Part shown: one piece after another, positions 40,893-50,301 of the stretch
How positions within the stretch are numbered: position 1 is the first letter of the stretch
Layout: the number at the start of each line of letters is the position of its first letter
Origin: Ruminococcus sp.
Lineage (GTDB): Bacteria; Bacillota; Clostridia; Oscillospirales; Ruminococcaceae
DNA length: 64,000 nt
NCBI GenBank assembly: GCA_017523285.1
Contig: JAFWWU010000161.1
Span: 1 to 64,000, forward strand
Direction of reading: 5' to 3'
The notes under the pieces: model-generated
What the model saw: the letters and a program-made list of their open reading frames with translations, nothing else
Databases searched by the model: none
Told to the model about the DNA's origin: nothing
Translations under genes and position numbers: made by a program

Positions 40893-41043
40893 CTGTCAGT
40901 ATAAATGAAGGTTGATATTGCATAATGTTTAGGGATGAAATGTAAAAAACAAAAAAGATAAAACATTTTTTCATTATTGTAACAGAATTGATGTTCATTT
41001 TTGGTTCATTTTGTAGATTTTTAGGATTTAGAAGGTTTTTTTG

Positions 41044-41072
41044 TTGACATTAGAAATCAAAAGTGCTATCAT
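41044..41072 (+). promoter_or_regulatory. Sigma-A promoter of the large flagellar operon
   Basis: A perfect TTGACA (41044-41049) and TATCAT (41067-41072) are separated by 17 bases. They lie about 200 bases upstream of flgB, so this early operon appears to use the housekeeping sigma factor. Confidence 0.8.
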
Positions 41073-41274
41073 ATTAATATATAAAAATAAAATAGGGATA
41101 CTGGACAAGTGGTAATTTTCACCAAAAATAACGGTATTGTATTGTGCAAAAACACTTCGGACTTTGATTTTGCGTTTTACATTAGGTAATATATACACGG
41201 TTTTAAGCCGAAATCTTACGTTATGCCAAATATCCCGTTTTAATCACGAACAAGAATGAAAGGAGTTTTTGTGT
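41073..41274 (+). promoter_or_regulatory. Long untranslated leader of the flgB operon
   Basis: This roughly 200-base stretch has no ORF. It contains a possible GCAAAA/TTTTGC stem (about 41148-41185) and a GTGGTAATTTTCACC motif (about 41109-41123). I looked for the conserved blocks of the c-di-GMP-I riboswitch that controls flagellar operons in some Clostridia and do not see them. It may hold another regulatory structure. Confidence 0.35.
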
Positions 41275-41658
41275 ATGTTTTTCAATTCCTTGGATTTTAA
41301 AGCTATGGAAGCGAGTCTTAATGCACTTAATACAAAACAGCAGGTTATTACGCAGAATCTTGCAAATATTGATACTCCCGGATATAAAACTCAGGAGGTA
41401 TCTTTTGAAGATGTGCTCAATAATCAGATAGAGGGCAAAAGAAGACGTAATTCTGACGGAACTGTTGATTACGCTTTTGAAACTACTATTAAAGATACAG
41501 AGAATACATATTTCAATACAGACGGCAACAATGTTGACGTTGATAAGGAATCGCTTGAGCTTTACTCAACATATCTTCATTCATCATATATTATTCAGAA
41601 GATGAATACTACTATCGGAACATACAGATATGTTATGACTCAGGCAAACTTCAAGTAA
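41275..41658 (+). CDS. flgB: Proximal rod protein FlgB
   Basis: This 127-residue protein starts MFFNSLDFKAMEASLNAL and contains QQVITQNLANIDTPGYKTQE, the FlgB form of the rod signature. The C-terminus HSSYIIQKMNTTIGTYRYVM completes the helix pair. AAAGGAG lies 12 bases before ATG 41275; a slightly earlier alternative is not better placed. It is the first gene of the long operon encoding basal body, export apparatus and motor. Confidence 0.93.
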   Translation: MFFNSLDFKAMEASLNALNTKQQVITQNLANIDTPGYKTQEVSFEDVLNNQIEGKRRRNSDGTVDYAFETTIKDTENTYFNTDGNNVDVDKESLELYSTYLHSSYIIQKMNTTIGTYRYVMTQANFK

Positions 41659-41702
41659 AAAAATACGCCTATATAAATAAGTAGGGCTGATTGGAGAGAA
41701 AT

Positions 41703-42128
41703 ATGGCATTTTTGAATTCGCTTAATATCACAGGCTCGGCTCTTACTGCCGAGAGATATAAAACAGACGTTATTCTGCAGAACATCGCAAATCAGAGCGT
41801 TGCGGCTTCTTCTCCTGAAGAGGCTTATCAGAGAAAACAGGTTGTTTTTCAGGAAAGAATGATGACTTTCGACGAAACTTTGCAGAAGGTTTCGGGCGGC
41901 GGTGTAAGAGTTTCCGAAACAGTTGAGCTTGGCGAGGATGTAAATCCTGTTTACGACCCTGATAACCCGATTGCAGATGAAAACGGATATGTTTATTATC
42001 CGAATGTAAATAACAGTGAAGAGCAGATTGACCTGCTTGAAACTACAAGAGCTTACGAAGCTAATCTTACTGCGCTTTCAGTTGTTAAGGCAATGGCTGC
42101 AAAGGCACTTGAAATAGGCAAAACTTGA
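41703..42128 (+). CDS. flgC: Proximal rod protein FlgC
   Basis: This 141-residue rod protein has the N-terminal pattern FLNSLNITGSALTAERYKTD, VILQNIANQSVAAS, and a C-terminus with LLETTRAYEANLTALSVVKA. The conserved DPDNP-A-E-GYVYYPNV segment is diagnostic for FlgC. GGAGAG lies just upstream of ATG 41703. It follows flgB by 44 bases. Confidence 0.94.
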   Translation: MAFLNSLNITGSALTAERYKTDVILQNIANQSVAASSPEEAYQRKQVVFQERMMTFDETLQKVSGGGVRVSETVELGEDVNPVYDPDNPIADENGYVYYPNVNNSEEQIDLLETTRAYEANLTALSVVKAMAAKALEIGKT

Positions 42129-42213
42129 TAAAATATGTGTATGATGCCGCTTGATTACGGCAAATATCTGCCGAATGCAGAAATGACAAAAGAATAACGG
42201 AGGGACTTGAATT

Positions 42214-42552
42214 ATGGCATTTATTACGCCAATGGAGGCTATGAAGCCCATGGAATTTAAAACTATGGAGCTTATGAAGTCTGTAACAAGTATTGATGAA
42301 ATTCAGAAGGTTAATAATAAAAATACAGGTTCTGTAAGCTTTGAGGATCAGCTTTTCAGCGCTGTTCAGAAGGTAAGAGATCTTGAAGATGCTTCAAACA
42401 AGGCTTCATACGACCTTGCTGTCGGCAATACTGACGATACTACAGCTGTTATGCTTGCTGCTACAAAGGCAGAAACTGCCATTCAGCTTACTACACAGAT
42501 TACAACAAGAGCTGTGAATGCATATAAAGAAATTATGCAGATGAATATTTAA
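42214..42552 (+). CDS. fliE: Hook-basal body complex protein FliE
   Basis: This 112-residue adapter joins the MS ring to the rod. The C-terminal half is typical: SFEDQLFSAVQKVRDLEDAS, then LAVGNTDDTTAVMLAATKAE and QLTTQITTRAVNAYKEIMQM. GGAGG precedes the ATG. It lies between flgC and fliF, as in most flagellar operons. Confidence 0.93.
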   Translation: MAFITPMEAMKPMEFKTMELMKSVTSIDEIQKVNNKNTGSVSFEDQLFSAVQKVRDLEDASNKASYDLAVGNTDDTTAVMLAATKAETAIQLTTQITTRAVNAYKEIMQMNI

Positions 42553-42581
42553 TATAGATAGAGATTAGGTTCGATATAATA

Positions 42582-44204
42582 ATGAAAGAAAAATTTAAAG
42601 GTTTTATAGATAAGATAAAAACAGCCTGGGGAAAGCTTTCTTCGGGCGTAAGAAAGATAATAATTATAGCTCTCAGTGCGTTACTGGTTCTGGCGATTGT
42701 GCTTACAGTAGTTTTGAATGTTAACAAGGGCGATGGATATATCGTACTTTTTCCTGGTATGGCAGATTCAGAAGCGACAGAGGTGTATCAGTATCTGAGG
42801 GCAGAGGGCGTATCTACTAAGATAAATGCCGAGGGCGAGATTATGGTTCCTCAGGAACAGTGGGATACTCTCGTTTACGACCTTGCACAAAAGGGATATC
42901 CACAGTCTGCACCGTCATATGGTACATATTTTGACAACCTTAGTATGACAATGACTGATTCGGAAAAGCAGCAGCTTATTTTAAAGGATCTTCAGGACAG
43001 ATTGCAGATTACATTGAATCGTATCGACGGAATCAAAGGCTCTGTCGTTACAATTTCAGCACCTAAGGAAAATAACTATGCATGGAAGGACAATAATGAC
43101 AAGCCGAGTGCAAGCGTTGCACTTACGCTTGATAATCCTTATGCATTTACAGGCGATAATGTTGCCGCCGTTAAAAACCTTGTTGCATTTGCAACTCAGC
43201 AGATGAAACCTGAGGACGTTGTTGTTATCGATACAACAACAGGCAGAGAGCTTGGCGTTGACGACGGCAAAGAAAAGGAATATGACATAATTTCAAGAGA
43301 AAATTATGAAAATATTATCCGTGAGCGTATAGAAGAAAGCGTTGAGGAAATTCTCTCAAAACCTTATGGCAGAGATAATGTTTCAGCGGCTTGTACAGTT
43401 TCTATCAACTACGATAAAATCAATGAGGAAATGCTTGAATACCTCACAAATGAAAACAACGAAGGTGTTGTTGACTGGAAGCACATCATCTATAAGGGCG
43501 AAGGCTTAGAGCAGCTTCCTGCCGAGGGTCCTTCAGGTGAAGAAGATAATACCGATATTCCGAGCTATCCGAATGAATCAGAGGAGTATACAATTACAGA
43601 CCCTGATTATCTTGAAAAAGAGATTACATATTCAATCGGACATGTTCTTACTCAGACAGAAAAGGCTCAGGGCGTAATCACAGACTCAACAATCGCAATT
43701 ACAATCAAGACACCACTTCCACTTTCAAATGTTGAAAAAAGCGGTGTAATTGACCTTGTAAAGAATGCGACTGCGATAAGCGATACAACAAAAATAAGTG
43801 TATTTGACTGGCAGAGCGATGAGCTTGAAGAGGATATAACTGATGGTATGCTCTCAAAGGATAAAGTCAAGGATTACAAGATACTTCTCCTTATACTTGC
43901 GCTTATAGCAATAACATTAATTGCTATTATCATAATCATTCTCGTAAGAAGAGATGCTAAGAAGAAGATTCAGGCAAACGAAAAGAAGAATAAGAAGGCT
44001 GTTGACCAGCTTGAAGCTAAGCTTGCCGAAACAAAGCGCCGTTCACTTGTTGAAATGGCTAATGAAACTAACAGAGAACAGAAAGAAACAAAGGACGAGG
44101 TAAGACAATTTGCATTGGATAACCCCGATCTTACTGCGGCTATTGTACGTTCTATGATAAAGGAAGACGAATACGGCCCGCAGGAACAGGAAGATGGTGA
44201 ATGA
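42582..44204 (+). CDS. fliF: MS-ring protein FliF
   Basis: This 540-residue protein has an N-terminal membrane helix (about residues 23-44) and a C-terminal one (about 430-450). Between them is the ring-building region, with VLFPGMADSEATEVYQYL, VPQEQWDTLVYDLAQKGYP and ASVALTLDNPYAF. The cytosolic tail ends with FALDNPDLTAAIVRSMIKED, the FliG-binding segment. Its length is normal. The ribosome site is weak (TTAGGT-like). fliG follows 6 bases downstream. Confidence 0.95.
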   Translation: MKEKFKGFIDKIKTAWGKLSSGVRKIIIIALSALLVLAIVLTVVLNVNKGDGYIVLFPGMADSEATEVYQYLRAEGVSTKINAEGEIMVPQEQWDTLVYDLAQKGYPQSAPSYGTYFDNLSMTMTDSEKQQLILKDLQDRLQITLNRIDGIKGSVVTISAPKENNYAWKDNNDKPSASVALTLDNPYAFTGDNVAAVKNLVAFATQQMKPEDVVVIDTTTGRELGVDDGKEKEYDIISRENYENIIRERIEESVEEILSKPYGRDNVSAACTVSINYDKINEEMLEYLTNENNEGVVDWKHIIYKGEGLEQLPAEGPSGEEDNTDIPSYPNESEEYTITDPDYLEKEITYSIGHVLTQTEKAQGVITDSTIAITIKTPLPLSNVEKSGVIDLVKNATAISDTTKISVFDWQSDELEEDITDGMLSKDKVKDYKILLLILALIAITLIAIIIIILVRRDAKKKIQANEKKNKKAVDQLEAKLAETKRRSLVEMANETNREQKETKDEVRQFALDNPDLTAAIVRSMIKEDEYGPQEQEDGE

Positions 44205-44210
44205 TAATAA

Positions 44211-45344
44211 ATGGCTGTTAAAAGAGTCACAAAAAGAAGAGAAGCTGCGGCAAATGCCGCGGCAGCCAATACAGCTCCCGAAGAAGTAGAAAAGAAAGAG
44301 CCTGAAGTCGCAAAACAGCCTGTTGCAGCAATTCCGCCATCTCTTAAAAAGATGACGAACACATCAAAGGCGGCAGCCGTACTGATTGCACTCGGTTCGG
44401 ATTCTGCTTCAGAGGTAATAAAGCACCTTCATGAAAGTGAAATTGAAGTATTATCTGCTGAAATTGCCAAAATCCAGCAGCTTTCATCTGATGAGAATGA
44501 TGCAATAATCAATGAATTCTATCAGATGTGTATTGCTCAGAAGGCTATTACAGAGGGCGGTATCGAATATGCAACCGCAGTTCTCAATAAGGCTTTCGGT
44601 GAGAAAAAGGCTAATGAGCTTATTTTCAGAGCTACAAATAAAATGGATAGCTCGGCATTTGCATTCGTAAAAGACCTTGATAACAAGAATCTTCTTATGA
44701 TTTTGCAGAATGAGCATCCGCAGACTGTTGCAGTCGTGCTTTCTCATACAACTCCAGAAAAGGTTTCACAGATGCTTTCACGTTTTCCGAGAGATACACA
44801 GGTTGATATTATCGAGCGTATTTCAAATCTTGAACGTGCAAACCCTGATGTTATCGGTATTGTAGAGAAGATAATGAAGAAAGAAACAACAACCCTTAAT
44901 AAGAGTAATTCTGTTGAACATGGCGGTGCAGGCTATATCGCTGAAATTATGAACAGAATTGATAAAGAGTCGCAGAAGGCTATGCTTGAACGTCTTTCGG
45001 AAACAAATCCGACGCTCAGCGACGAAATCAAAAAGCTTATGTTCGTATTCAACGATATTGTCAATCTCAACGATATGGAAATTCAGTCCTTTATCCGTGT
45101 TGTCGATACAAAGGATCTCACGATTTCTCTCAAGGCAGCAAATCCCGAGGTACAGGCAAGAATTTTCAGCAATATGTCGTCCCGTCAGAGAGATACAATT
45201 CAGTCCGATATGCAGTATCTGCGTAATCTCCGTGTGCGTGACGTTGAGGCAGCTCAGCAGCGCATAATCGAGGCTATCAGAGGTCTTGAAGAATCAGGAG
45301 ATATTGTTCTTTTCAAGGGCGGAGGAGATGAAATAATTGCTTAA
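44211..45344 (+). CDS. fliG: Flagellar motor switch protein FliG
   Basis: This 377-residue rotor protein sits on the MS ring and meets the stator. Residues 1 to about 50 are an Ala/Lys/Glu-rich extension beyond the usual start. The core begins MTNTSKAAAVLIALGSDSAS. The EHPQTVAVVLSHTTPEKVSQ motif lies in the middle, and the torque-generating C-terminal domain includes FVFNDIVNLNDMEIQSFIRV. It overlaps fliH by 8 bases. Confidence 0.95.
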   Translation: MAVKRVTKRREAAANAAAANTAPEEVEKKEPEVAKQPVAAIPPSLKKMTNTSKAAAVLIALGSDSASEVIKHLHESEIEVLSAEIAKIQQLSSDENDAIINEFYQMCIAQKAITEGGIEYATAVLNKAFGEKKANELIFRATNKMDSSAFAFVKDLDNKNLLMILQNEHPQTVAVVLSHTTPEKVSQMLSRFPRDTQVDIIERISNLERANPDVIGIVEKIMKKETTTLNKSNSVEHGGAGYIAEIMNRIDKESQKAMLERLSETNPTLSDEIKKLMFVFNDIVNLNDMEIQSFIRVVDTKDLTISLKAANPEVQARIFSNMSSRQRDTIQSDMQYLRNLRVRDVEAAQQRIIEAIRGLEESGDIVLFKGGGDEIIA

Positions 45345-46236
45345 TGTCTTGAAATCGGGCAGTATAAGCTTTAATGATAAGCCTGTCATGATTCCCGATG
45401 CGGTTATTATAAAACCGACGGAAGAACAGCAGTCACCCGTTGAAATTACGGGAGCAGATATAAATCTTTCCGTGTACAGCGACGAGGATAAAAGACGACT
45501 TGAAGAATACTTCGAAAAGCGAAGAGCGGCCATGATGACAGGTATAAACGAGGAGAGAGAACGCCTTGAAAAAAAGGCACATCTTATCGTTTCAGAGGCG
45601 CAGGATAAAGCCGATGAAATGCTTGCAGAGGCTGAAAGAAAAGCGGCACAGATTATAGCTGATGCTGAAAGAAAATCAGCTGCAATTGTCGATGAAGCCG
45701 AGAAAAAGTCAGTTACTATTTCCGAAGACGCTGTAAAGCAGGGCATAGAAAAAGGTCGTGCAGAAAAAACAGCGGAAATTGATGAATGTATTATAAAGCT
45801 TCAGCAGTTTATGATAGCCCTCAAGAATTCACAGACTGAATATTTTGAGGATATGTATCCACAGCTTAAATATCTTTCGCTTGATATTGCCGAAAAGATT
45901 GTATACAAGAAAATCGAAGAGGATGAAAAATTCCTTTATGAGCTTGTAGTACAGGCACTTAAGGATTTCAAGGCAGCAGAGTGGATAAATGTTGAAATAT
46001 CAGACCAGATGGCAGAGCTTGTTGATTATCTTGTTTCACAGCAGGAAAGCGGAATATTGCCGCAGGAGGCTGATTTCAATACGGCAAGCACAGAAAACGG
46101 CTCTGTAATGATTGAATCACAATCAAATGTGTGCGATGCTTCAATCAGCACACAGCTCAGAAATATAAAAAGCTATTTTGATAGTTATGGTGAGGAATAT
46201 GAAGCAGATTCAGGAGATAACACAGCTCAGACGTAA
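45337..46236 (+). CDS. fliH: Flagellar export ATPase regulator FliH
   Basis: This 299-residue protein has a long coiled coil with repeated Ala/Glu/Lys blocks (residues about 50-155). The C-terminal domain holds LDIAEKIVYKKIEEDEKFLY. It regulates and tethers the ATPase FliI. The start is TTG 45337 inside the end of fliG, with GGAGGAG 9 bases upstream. Its end overlaps fliI. Low sequence conservation is usual for FliH, so the call rests on pattern and position. Confidence 0.88.
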   Translation: MLNVLKSGSISFNDKPVMIPDAVIIKPTEEQQSPVEITGADINLSVYSDEDKRRLEEYFEKRRAAMMTGINEERERLEKKAHLIVSEAQDKADEMLAEAERKAAQIIADAERKSAAIVDEAEKKSVTISEDAVKQGIEKGRAEKTAEIDECIIKLQQFMIALKNSQTEYFEDMYPQLKYLSLDIAEKIVYKKIEEDEKFLYELVVQALKDFKAAEWINVEISDQMAELVDYLVSQQESGILPQEADFNTASTENGSVMIESQSNVCDASISTQLRNIKSYFDSYGEEYEADSGDNTAQT

Positions 46237-47515
46237 TATAAAATATAACAGCTTCTTTACCTCATACGGCAAGGTAAGTCAGATTTCAGGCATGATAATT
46301 GAGGTAACAGGTCTTGAAAGCAGCATCGGAGATGTCTGCGAAATAGAGCTTTCAAACGGCAAAAAGGCTATTACCGAGGTTGTTGGCTTCAAAAAGGATA
46401 TAACACAGATAATGCCTTATGAAGAAATCGACGGTATCGGCTATGGAAACCGTGTTTACAACACAGGAAAAAAACTTCGTGTAAAGATAAGCGATAAGCT
46501 TATAGGCAGAACCATTGACGCTCTCGGAAAACCGATTGACGGCAAGGGTGAAATCGAAGGAAATACATATTATTCAATAAACGGTGCACCGTCTAACCCT
46601 ATGAACCGCCCACCGATTACAGAATCAATGGAGCTTGGCGTTAAGGTTATAGATGGTATGATTACGCTTGGAAAAGGTCAGAGAATAGGAATATTCGCAG
46701 GCTCAGGTGTCGGAAAATCAACTCTTATGGGTATGATTGCAAGAAATGTAACTGCCGATGTCAATGTTATTGCTCTTGTAGGAGAGCGTGGCAGAGAGCT
46801 TATGGACTTTTTACATAAAGACCTCGGTCCTGAAGGTATGAAGCGTTCGGTTGTAGTTGTTGCTACTTCAGATAATTCGGCAATGCTAAGAAACAAATGT
46901 GCATTGACAGCTACTGCCATTGCTGAATATTTCAGGGATCAGGGCAAAGCAGTTCTTCTTATGATGGACTCGCTTACACGTTATTGTATGGCACAGCGTG
47001 AAATCGGACTTTCAACGGGCGAGCCGCCTGTTGCAAGAGGCTATCCGCCGTCGATTTACGCATCACTGCCAAAGCTTCTTGAACGCTGCGGAAATTTCCG
47101 CAAGGGTTCTATAACAGGCATTTACACCATTCTCGTTGAGGGTGATGATACAAACGAGCCTGTTGCGGATACCGTAAGAGGTATCATTGACGGACATATT
47201 ATTCTGTCAAGAAAAATCGCAATGACAAACCACTATCCCGCAATTGATGTGCTTGCAAGTCTTTCACGTCTTATGTCGTCGGTTGCAAGCTCAGAGCAGA
47301 AAACGCTTGCGGGAAAAATAAGAAATATAATGTCTGTATACGAGGCAAACAAAGACCTTGTTGCTATCGGTGCATACAAATCGGGTACAAACCCCGAACT
47401 TGATAATGCTATAAGAAAAATCGGGAAAATCAATGATTTTCTTAAACAGCAGGTGGATGTCAAATTCACTGCTGAAGAAACCCTTGCACTTATGCGTGAG
47501 GTAGTCAACGACTGA
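46199..47515 (+). CDS. fliI: Flagellum-specific ATPase FliI
   Basis: This 438-residue ATPase is related to the F1 beta subunit. Walker A is IFAGSGVGKSTLMGMIARN, with ALVGERGRELMDFLHKDLG, Walker B VLLMMDSLTRYCMAQREIGL, and GEPPVARGYPPSIYASLPKL typical of the export ATPases. It energises or prepares substrate export with FliH and FliJ. I placed the start at ATG 46199, which has GGTGAGG upstream; an earlier ATG would run further into fliH. Confidence 0.95.
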   Translation: MKQIQEITQLRRNIKYNSFFTSYGKVSQISGMIIEVTGLESSIGDVCEIELSNGKKAITEVVGFKKDITQIMPYEEIDGIGYGNRVYNTGKKLRVKISDKLIGRTIDALGKPIDGKGEIEGNTYYSINGAPSNPMNRPPITESMELGVKVIDGMITLGKGQRIGIFAGSGVGKSTLMGMIARNVTADVNVIALVGERGRELMDFLHKDLGPEGMKRSVVVVATSDNSAMLRNKCALTATAIAEYFRDQGKAVLLMMDSLTRYCMAQREIGLSTGEPPVARGYPPSIYASLPKLLERCGNFRKGSITGIYTILVEGDDTNEPVADTVRGIIDGHIILSRKIAMTNHYPAIDVLASLSRLMSSVASSEQKTLAGKIRNIMSVYEANKDLVAIGAYKSGTNPELDNAIRKIGKINDFLKQQVDVKFTAEETLALMREVVND

Positions 47516-47535
47516 CGATAGGAGTTGGTTTTGTA

Positions 47536-47988
47536 ATGAAAAAGTTTGAATTTTCACTCGGAAGAATAAGAGATTATAAAAACTCTATTCTCGATAAGGA
47601 AAAAAGCGTGCTTGCAAGTCTTAGAATGGAACAGGCCAGCATTGAAAAAAGAATAGCAGAACTTGATAATTATGAAGCCGAAATAAACGAAGAAATGCGT
47701 AATAAAATCAGAGAAGGACTCAGCGTCGGCGAAATTAAAATGTATGAATTCAGAAAAAACAACATAAGAGATGAAAAAATCGCGCTTAATCACAGACTTG
47801 AGTTTCTTGCGGCTTCGATAGAGCTTCAGCAGAAGCGAATAGAAAAGCTTAAACAGGAAACTTCAAGCTATGATAAGCTCGAAGAAAAACAGAGAGAAGA
47901 ATATAATGCAGAAATCCTGAAAGAGCAGGAACAAGTTATTTCTGAATTTATTTCTCAGAAGCTTATAAGAGAAAAGATTAATTCATGA
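47536..47988 (+). CDS. fliJ: Flagellar export protein FliJ
   Basis: This 150-residue protein is one long antiparallel coiled coil. It starts MKKFEFSLGRIRDYKNSILD, the usual FliJ beginning (F-F-L--lL--k). It stimulates the FliI ATPase and escorts chaperones. TAGGAG lies upstream. It lies between fliI and the fliK-type gene, as expected. Confidence 0.9.
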   Translation: MKKFEFSLGRIRDYKNSILDKEKSVLASLRMEQASIEKRIAELDNYEAEINEEMRNKIREGLSVGEIKMYEFRKNNIRDEKIALNHRLEFLAASIELQQKRIEKLKQETSSYDKLEEKQREEYNAEILKEQEQVISEFISQKLIREKINS

Positions 47989-48076
47989 CTGTAATTGGAG
48001 CTATCCATTTACATACAGGCAAAAGCACAGATAATGTGTAATAGCCAAAAATAAACAATAAGGAGGTGCAAATGAA

Positions 48077-49279
48077 ATGAACACTAACAATATCACTACA
48101 AATTCACCGTTAGTCAGCGTTCGTTCCGCAGAGGTTCACGCTAACGAAGGTCAGGCAGGTAATGCCGATTTTATGAGCGTAATTTCTCAAATTATGTCTC
48201 AGAACGGTGAAAGCCAGGTTGCTGATGCACTTAAGCTGTTCGGAAATGAAAAGGAAGCAGACTCTGAAGTAATTGATGAACTTTTAATGCTTCTGGCACA
48301 GTACAATTCCACATTGGGCAATGGTGAAGGTTTATCTCTTATGGCTCAGTCAGAGTCCGATGAAGAGGCTGATAACGGATTAATCGGCAACAACCTTACA
48401 CTTGAAGGCCTTTTCGGAGGAGCAGACGTAGCTTCAACAGTTATCGATGTTCTTCTTAATGGCGGAAATGGCAACGATGTAATTAACGCACTACAACAAT
48501 CCACAGATTCTGTTCCGATTAAGGTACTCTACGAAATGGCAAAGATAAATGCCGGTAAATCAGAGCTTATATTGCCTGATGATTATGCAGACCTTGACTT
48601 TGAAGAGCAGGTACTCAAAATTAATGAGATACTTCTCGCTAAAGAGCTTACGGTTGAAAATGAAACCGATATTGAAGCTGTCGCAAGAGAGCTGAGACGC
48701 GGTTACGAGTTTTCATCAGCTATATCTGAAAGCGCAAAAAAGGTTTCACAGAATGAAAATGCAGTATCTGAAAATATGGTCATTGACTATAATAAAGATT
48801 ATCGCATTGACCTTTCAACTCTGAGAGGAATGCCCGTAACGGAAGAATCACTCGTAACAGGACAGGTTATCAAGGGAATTGACGAAGCTGTAAAGAACGA
48901 GCTTAACAGACTTACTGTACGCCTTAATCCTGAGGGACTCGGCGAAGTAATCGTAAGACTCAGAAAAACAGATGCAGGTATGCTTGTAAGCCTCAGCGCA
49001 CAAAGCATAAGAACTGCGGAAATGCTTAATAATCAGCTTGGTCTGATTCAGTCTAATCTGGACAGATATGATGCACAGGTTAATCCTGTAACAGTTGAGG
49101 AATCTCAGCTTACAGCGTCATACAACTTCAATCAGCAGATGTTCGGAAATCAGCCGCAGCAGCAGGAAAGAAATAATTCCGATGAAGGAAATTATTCAAA
49201 CGGCAGCAGCGAATACGAAACGGAAGCTGAAGTAATTACCCGTAAAACAGTAGACGGGGCACTTAATATGTATGCTTAA
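48077..49279 (+). CDS. fliK: Hook-length control protein FliK
   Basis: This 400-residue protein has a long, poorly conserved N-terminal region. The C-terminal Flg_hook domain is around residues 270-345, with LNRLTVRLNPEGLGEVIVRL (diagnostic) and LSAQSIRTAEMLNNQLGLIQ. It measures hook length and switches export specificity through FlhB. AGGAGGTG precedes the ATG. An out-of-frame ATG 5 bases earlier hits a stop at once. Confidence 0.88.
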   Translation: MNTNNITTNSPLVSVRSAEVHANEGQAGNADFMSVISQIMSQNGESQVADALKLFGNEKEADSEVIDELLMLLAQYNSTLGNGEGLSLMAQSESDEEADNGLIGNNLTLEGLFGGADVASTVIDVLLNGGNGNDVINALQQSTDSVPIKVLYEMAKINAGKSELILPDDYADLDFEEQVLKINEILLAKELTVENETDIEAVARELRRGYEFSSAISESAKKVSQNENAVSENMVIDYNKDYRIDLSTLRGMPVTEESLVTGQVIKGIDEAVKNELNRLTVRLNPEGLGEVIVRLRKTDAGMLVSLSAQSIRTAEMLNNQLGLIQSNLDRYDAQVNPVTVEESQLTASYNFNQQMFGNQPQQQERNNSDEGNYSNGSSEYETEAEVITRKTVDGALNMYA

Positions 49280-49300
49280 AACAGTATGGAGGTATTAAAT

Positions 49301-49759
49301 ATGCCACTTTCAAATGTTTCATCAGACAGATTTTATACCGATCTTATGAACGGTACATCGGGTAAAGACCCTATAAAGAATTTCGATGCGATTTTTACAA
49401 AAGAGGATAATACAAACCTCGGAATGTCAGATTTTTTAAGCCTTATGATAGCACAGCTCACAAATCAGGATTTCACAAATCCGGTAAATGATACAGAGTA
49501 TGTTGCACAGATGGCACAGTTTTCAACATTAAGTGCGATGCAGGAGCTCAGTCAGCTTTCAAGACAGAGTTATGTACTTTCACTTCTTGGAAAGAACTGT
49601 ACAGTATCTGAAAATCTCATAGGCGGCGACGTAAAAACCGTAACAGGAAAGGTTACATCAATTTCTCTCGTTGACGATGATTACAAGGTTACAATCAACG
49701 GCAAGCAGTATGGAATGTCGGAAATAACCTCAGTAAGCGAAGCGACAGAAGAAAAGTAA
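49301..49759 (+). CDS. flgD: Hook assembly scaffold FlgD
   Basis: This 152-residue hook cap protein contains LGMSDFLSLMIAQLTNQDFT and NDTEYVAQMAQFSTLSAMQE, the FlgD core. After GKNCTVSE it ends with a short beta segment, so it is the short form without the large tudor/Ig region of enteric FlgD. ATG 49301 follows GGAGGT; the ATG 15 bases earlier overlaps that site. Confidence 0.92.
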   Translation: MPLSNVSSDRFYTDLMNGTSGKDPIKNFDAIFTKEDNTNLGMSDFLSLMIAQLTNQDFTNPVNDTEYVAQMAQFSTLSAMQELSQLSRQSYVLSLLGKNCTVSENLIGGDVKTVTGKVTSISLVDDDYKVTINGKQYGMSEITSVSEATEEK

Positions 49760-49816
49760 GGCGTTTTACCTTGATGTGTGCTTTATTAACTACGTTAGGA
49801 AAGGAGTCTTAATGTT

Positions 49817-50197
49817 ATGGATATTAATGTCAGAAGAGTTTCAACGGTAACGACCGGAATACCTCAGACGAGTACCGCAAAGCTTAATGCAGGTCTTGCA
49901 GCAGCTTCATTTGAACAGGTACTGAAACAGCAATTAAGTACAAGCGGACTCAATTTTTCAAAGCACGCTGTCAGCCGTGTTGTTGAACGTGATATAGATA
50001 TTTCGGACGATAATATGGAAAGACTTAACTCAGGCGTAAAAATAGCAAGAGAAAAAGGTCTTGACGATACCCTTATTCTCATTGACTCAGCGGCTTACAT
50101 AGTAAGCGTAAAAAACAATATGGTTATAACAACAGTTTCCAATCAGGAGTTAATCGGAAACTGCTTCACGAATATTGATGGTACTGTGATAGTATAA
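49817..50197 (+). CDS. Flagellar operon protein of the TIGR02530 family
   Basis: This 126-residue protein is found between flgD and flgE in Firmicutes. Features are LNFSKHAVSRVVERDIDISD, LNSGVKIAREKGLDDTLILI and the final INNVVITTVSNQEL-like segment (residues about 98-115), all matching the small TIGR02530 family. The role is unproven but presumably concerns hook assembly. AAAGGAG lies upstream. Confidence 0.85.
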   Translation: MDINVRRVSTVTTGIPQTSTAKLNAGLAAASFEQVLKQQLSTSGLNFSKHAVSRVVERDIDISDDNMERLNSGVKIAREKGLDDTLILIDSAAYIVSVKNNMVITTVSNQELIGNCFTNIDGTVIV

Positions 50198-50301
50198 TGC
50201 CGGACCTTTTCAGGAAGCATTTTAAATCCCGAACGACAGACGGATTTAGTATATAAATATCACATATATGTACCAATTAACCGAAAAGGAGTAATTTAAT
50301 T

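Noticed and set aside
41073..41274. c-di-GMP-I riboswitch in the flgB leader
   Set aside because: The conserved aptamer blocks expected for that class are not visible. The stretch is left as an unclassified leader.
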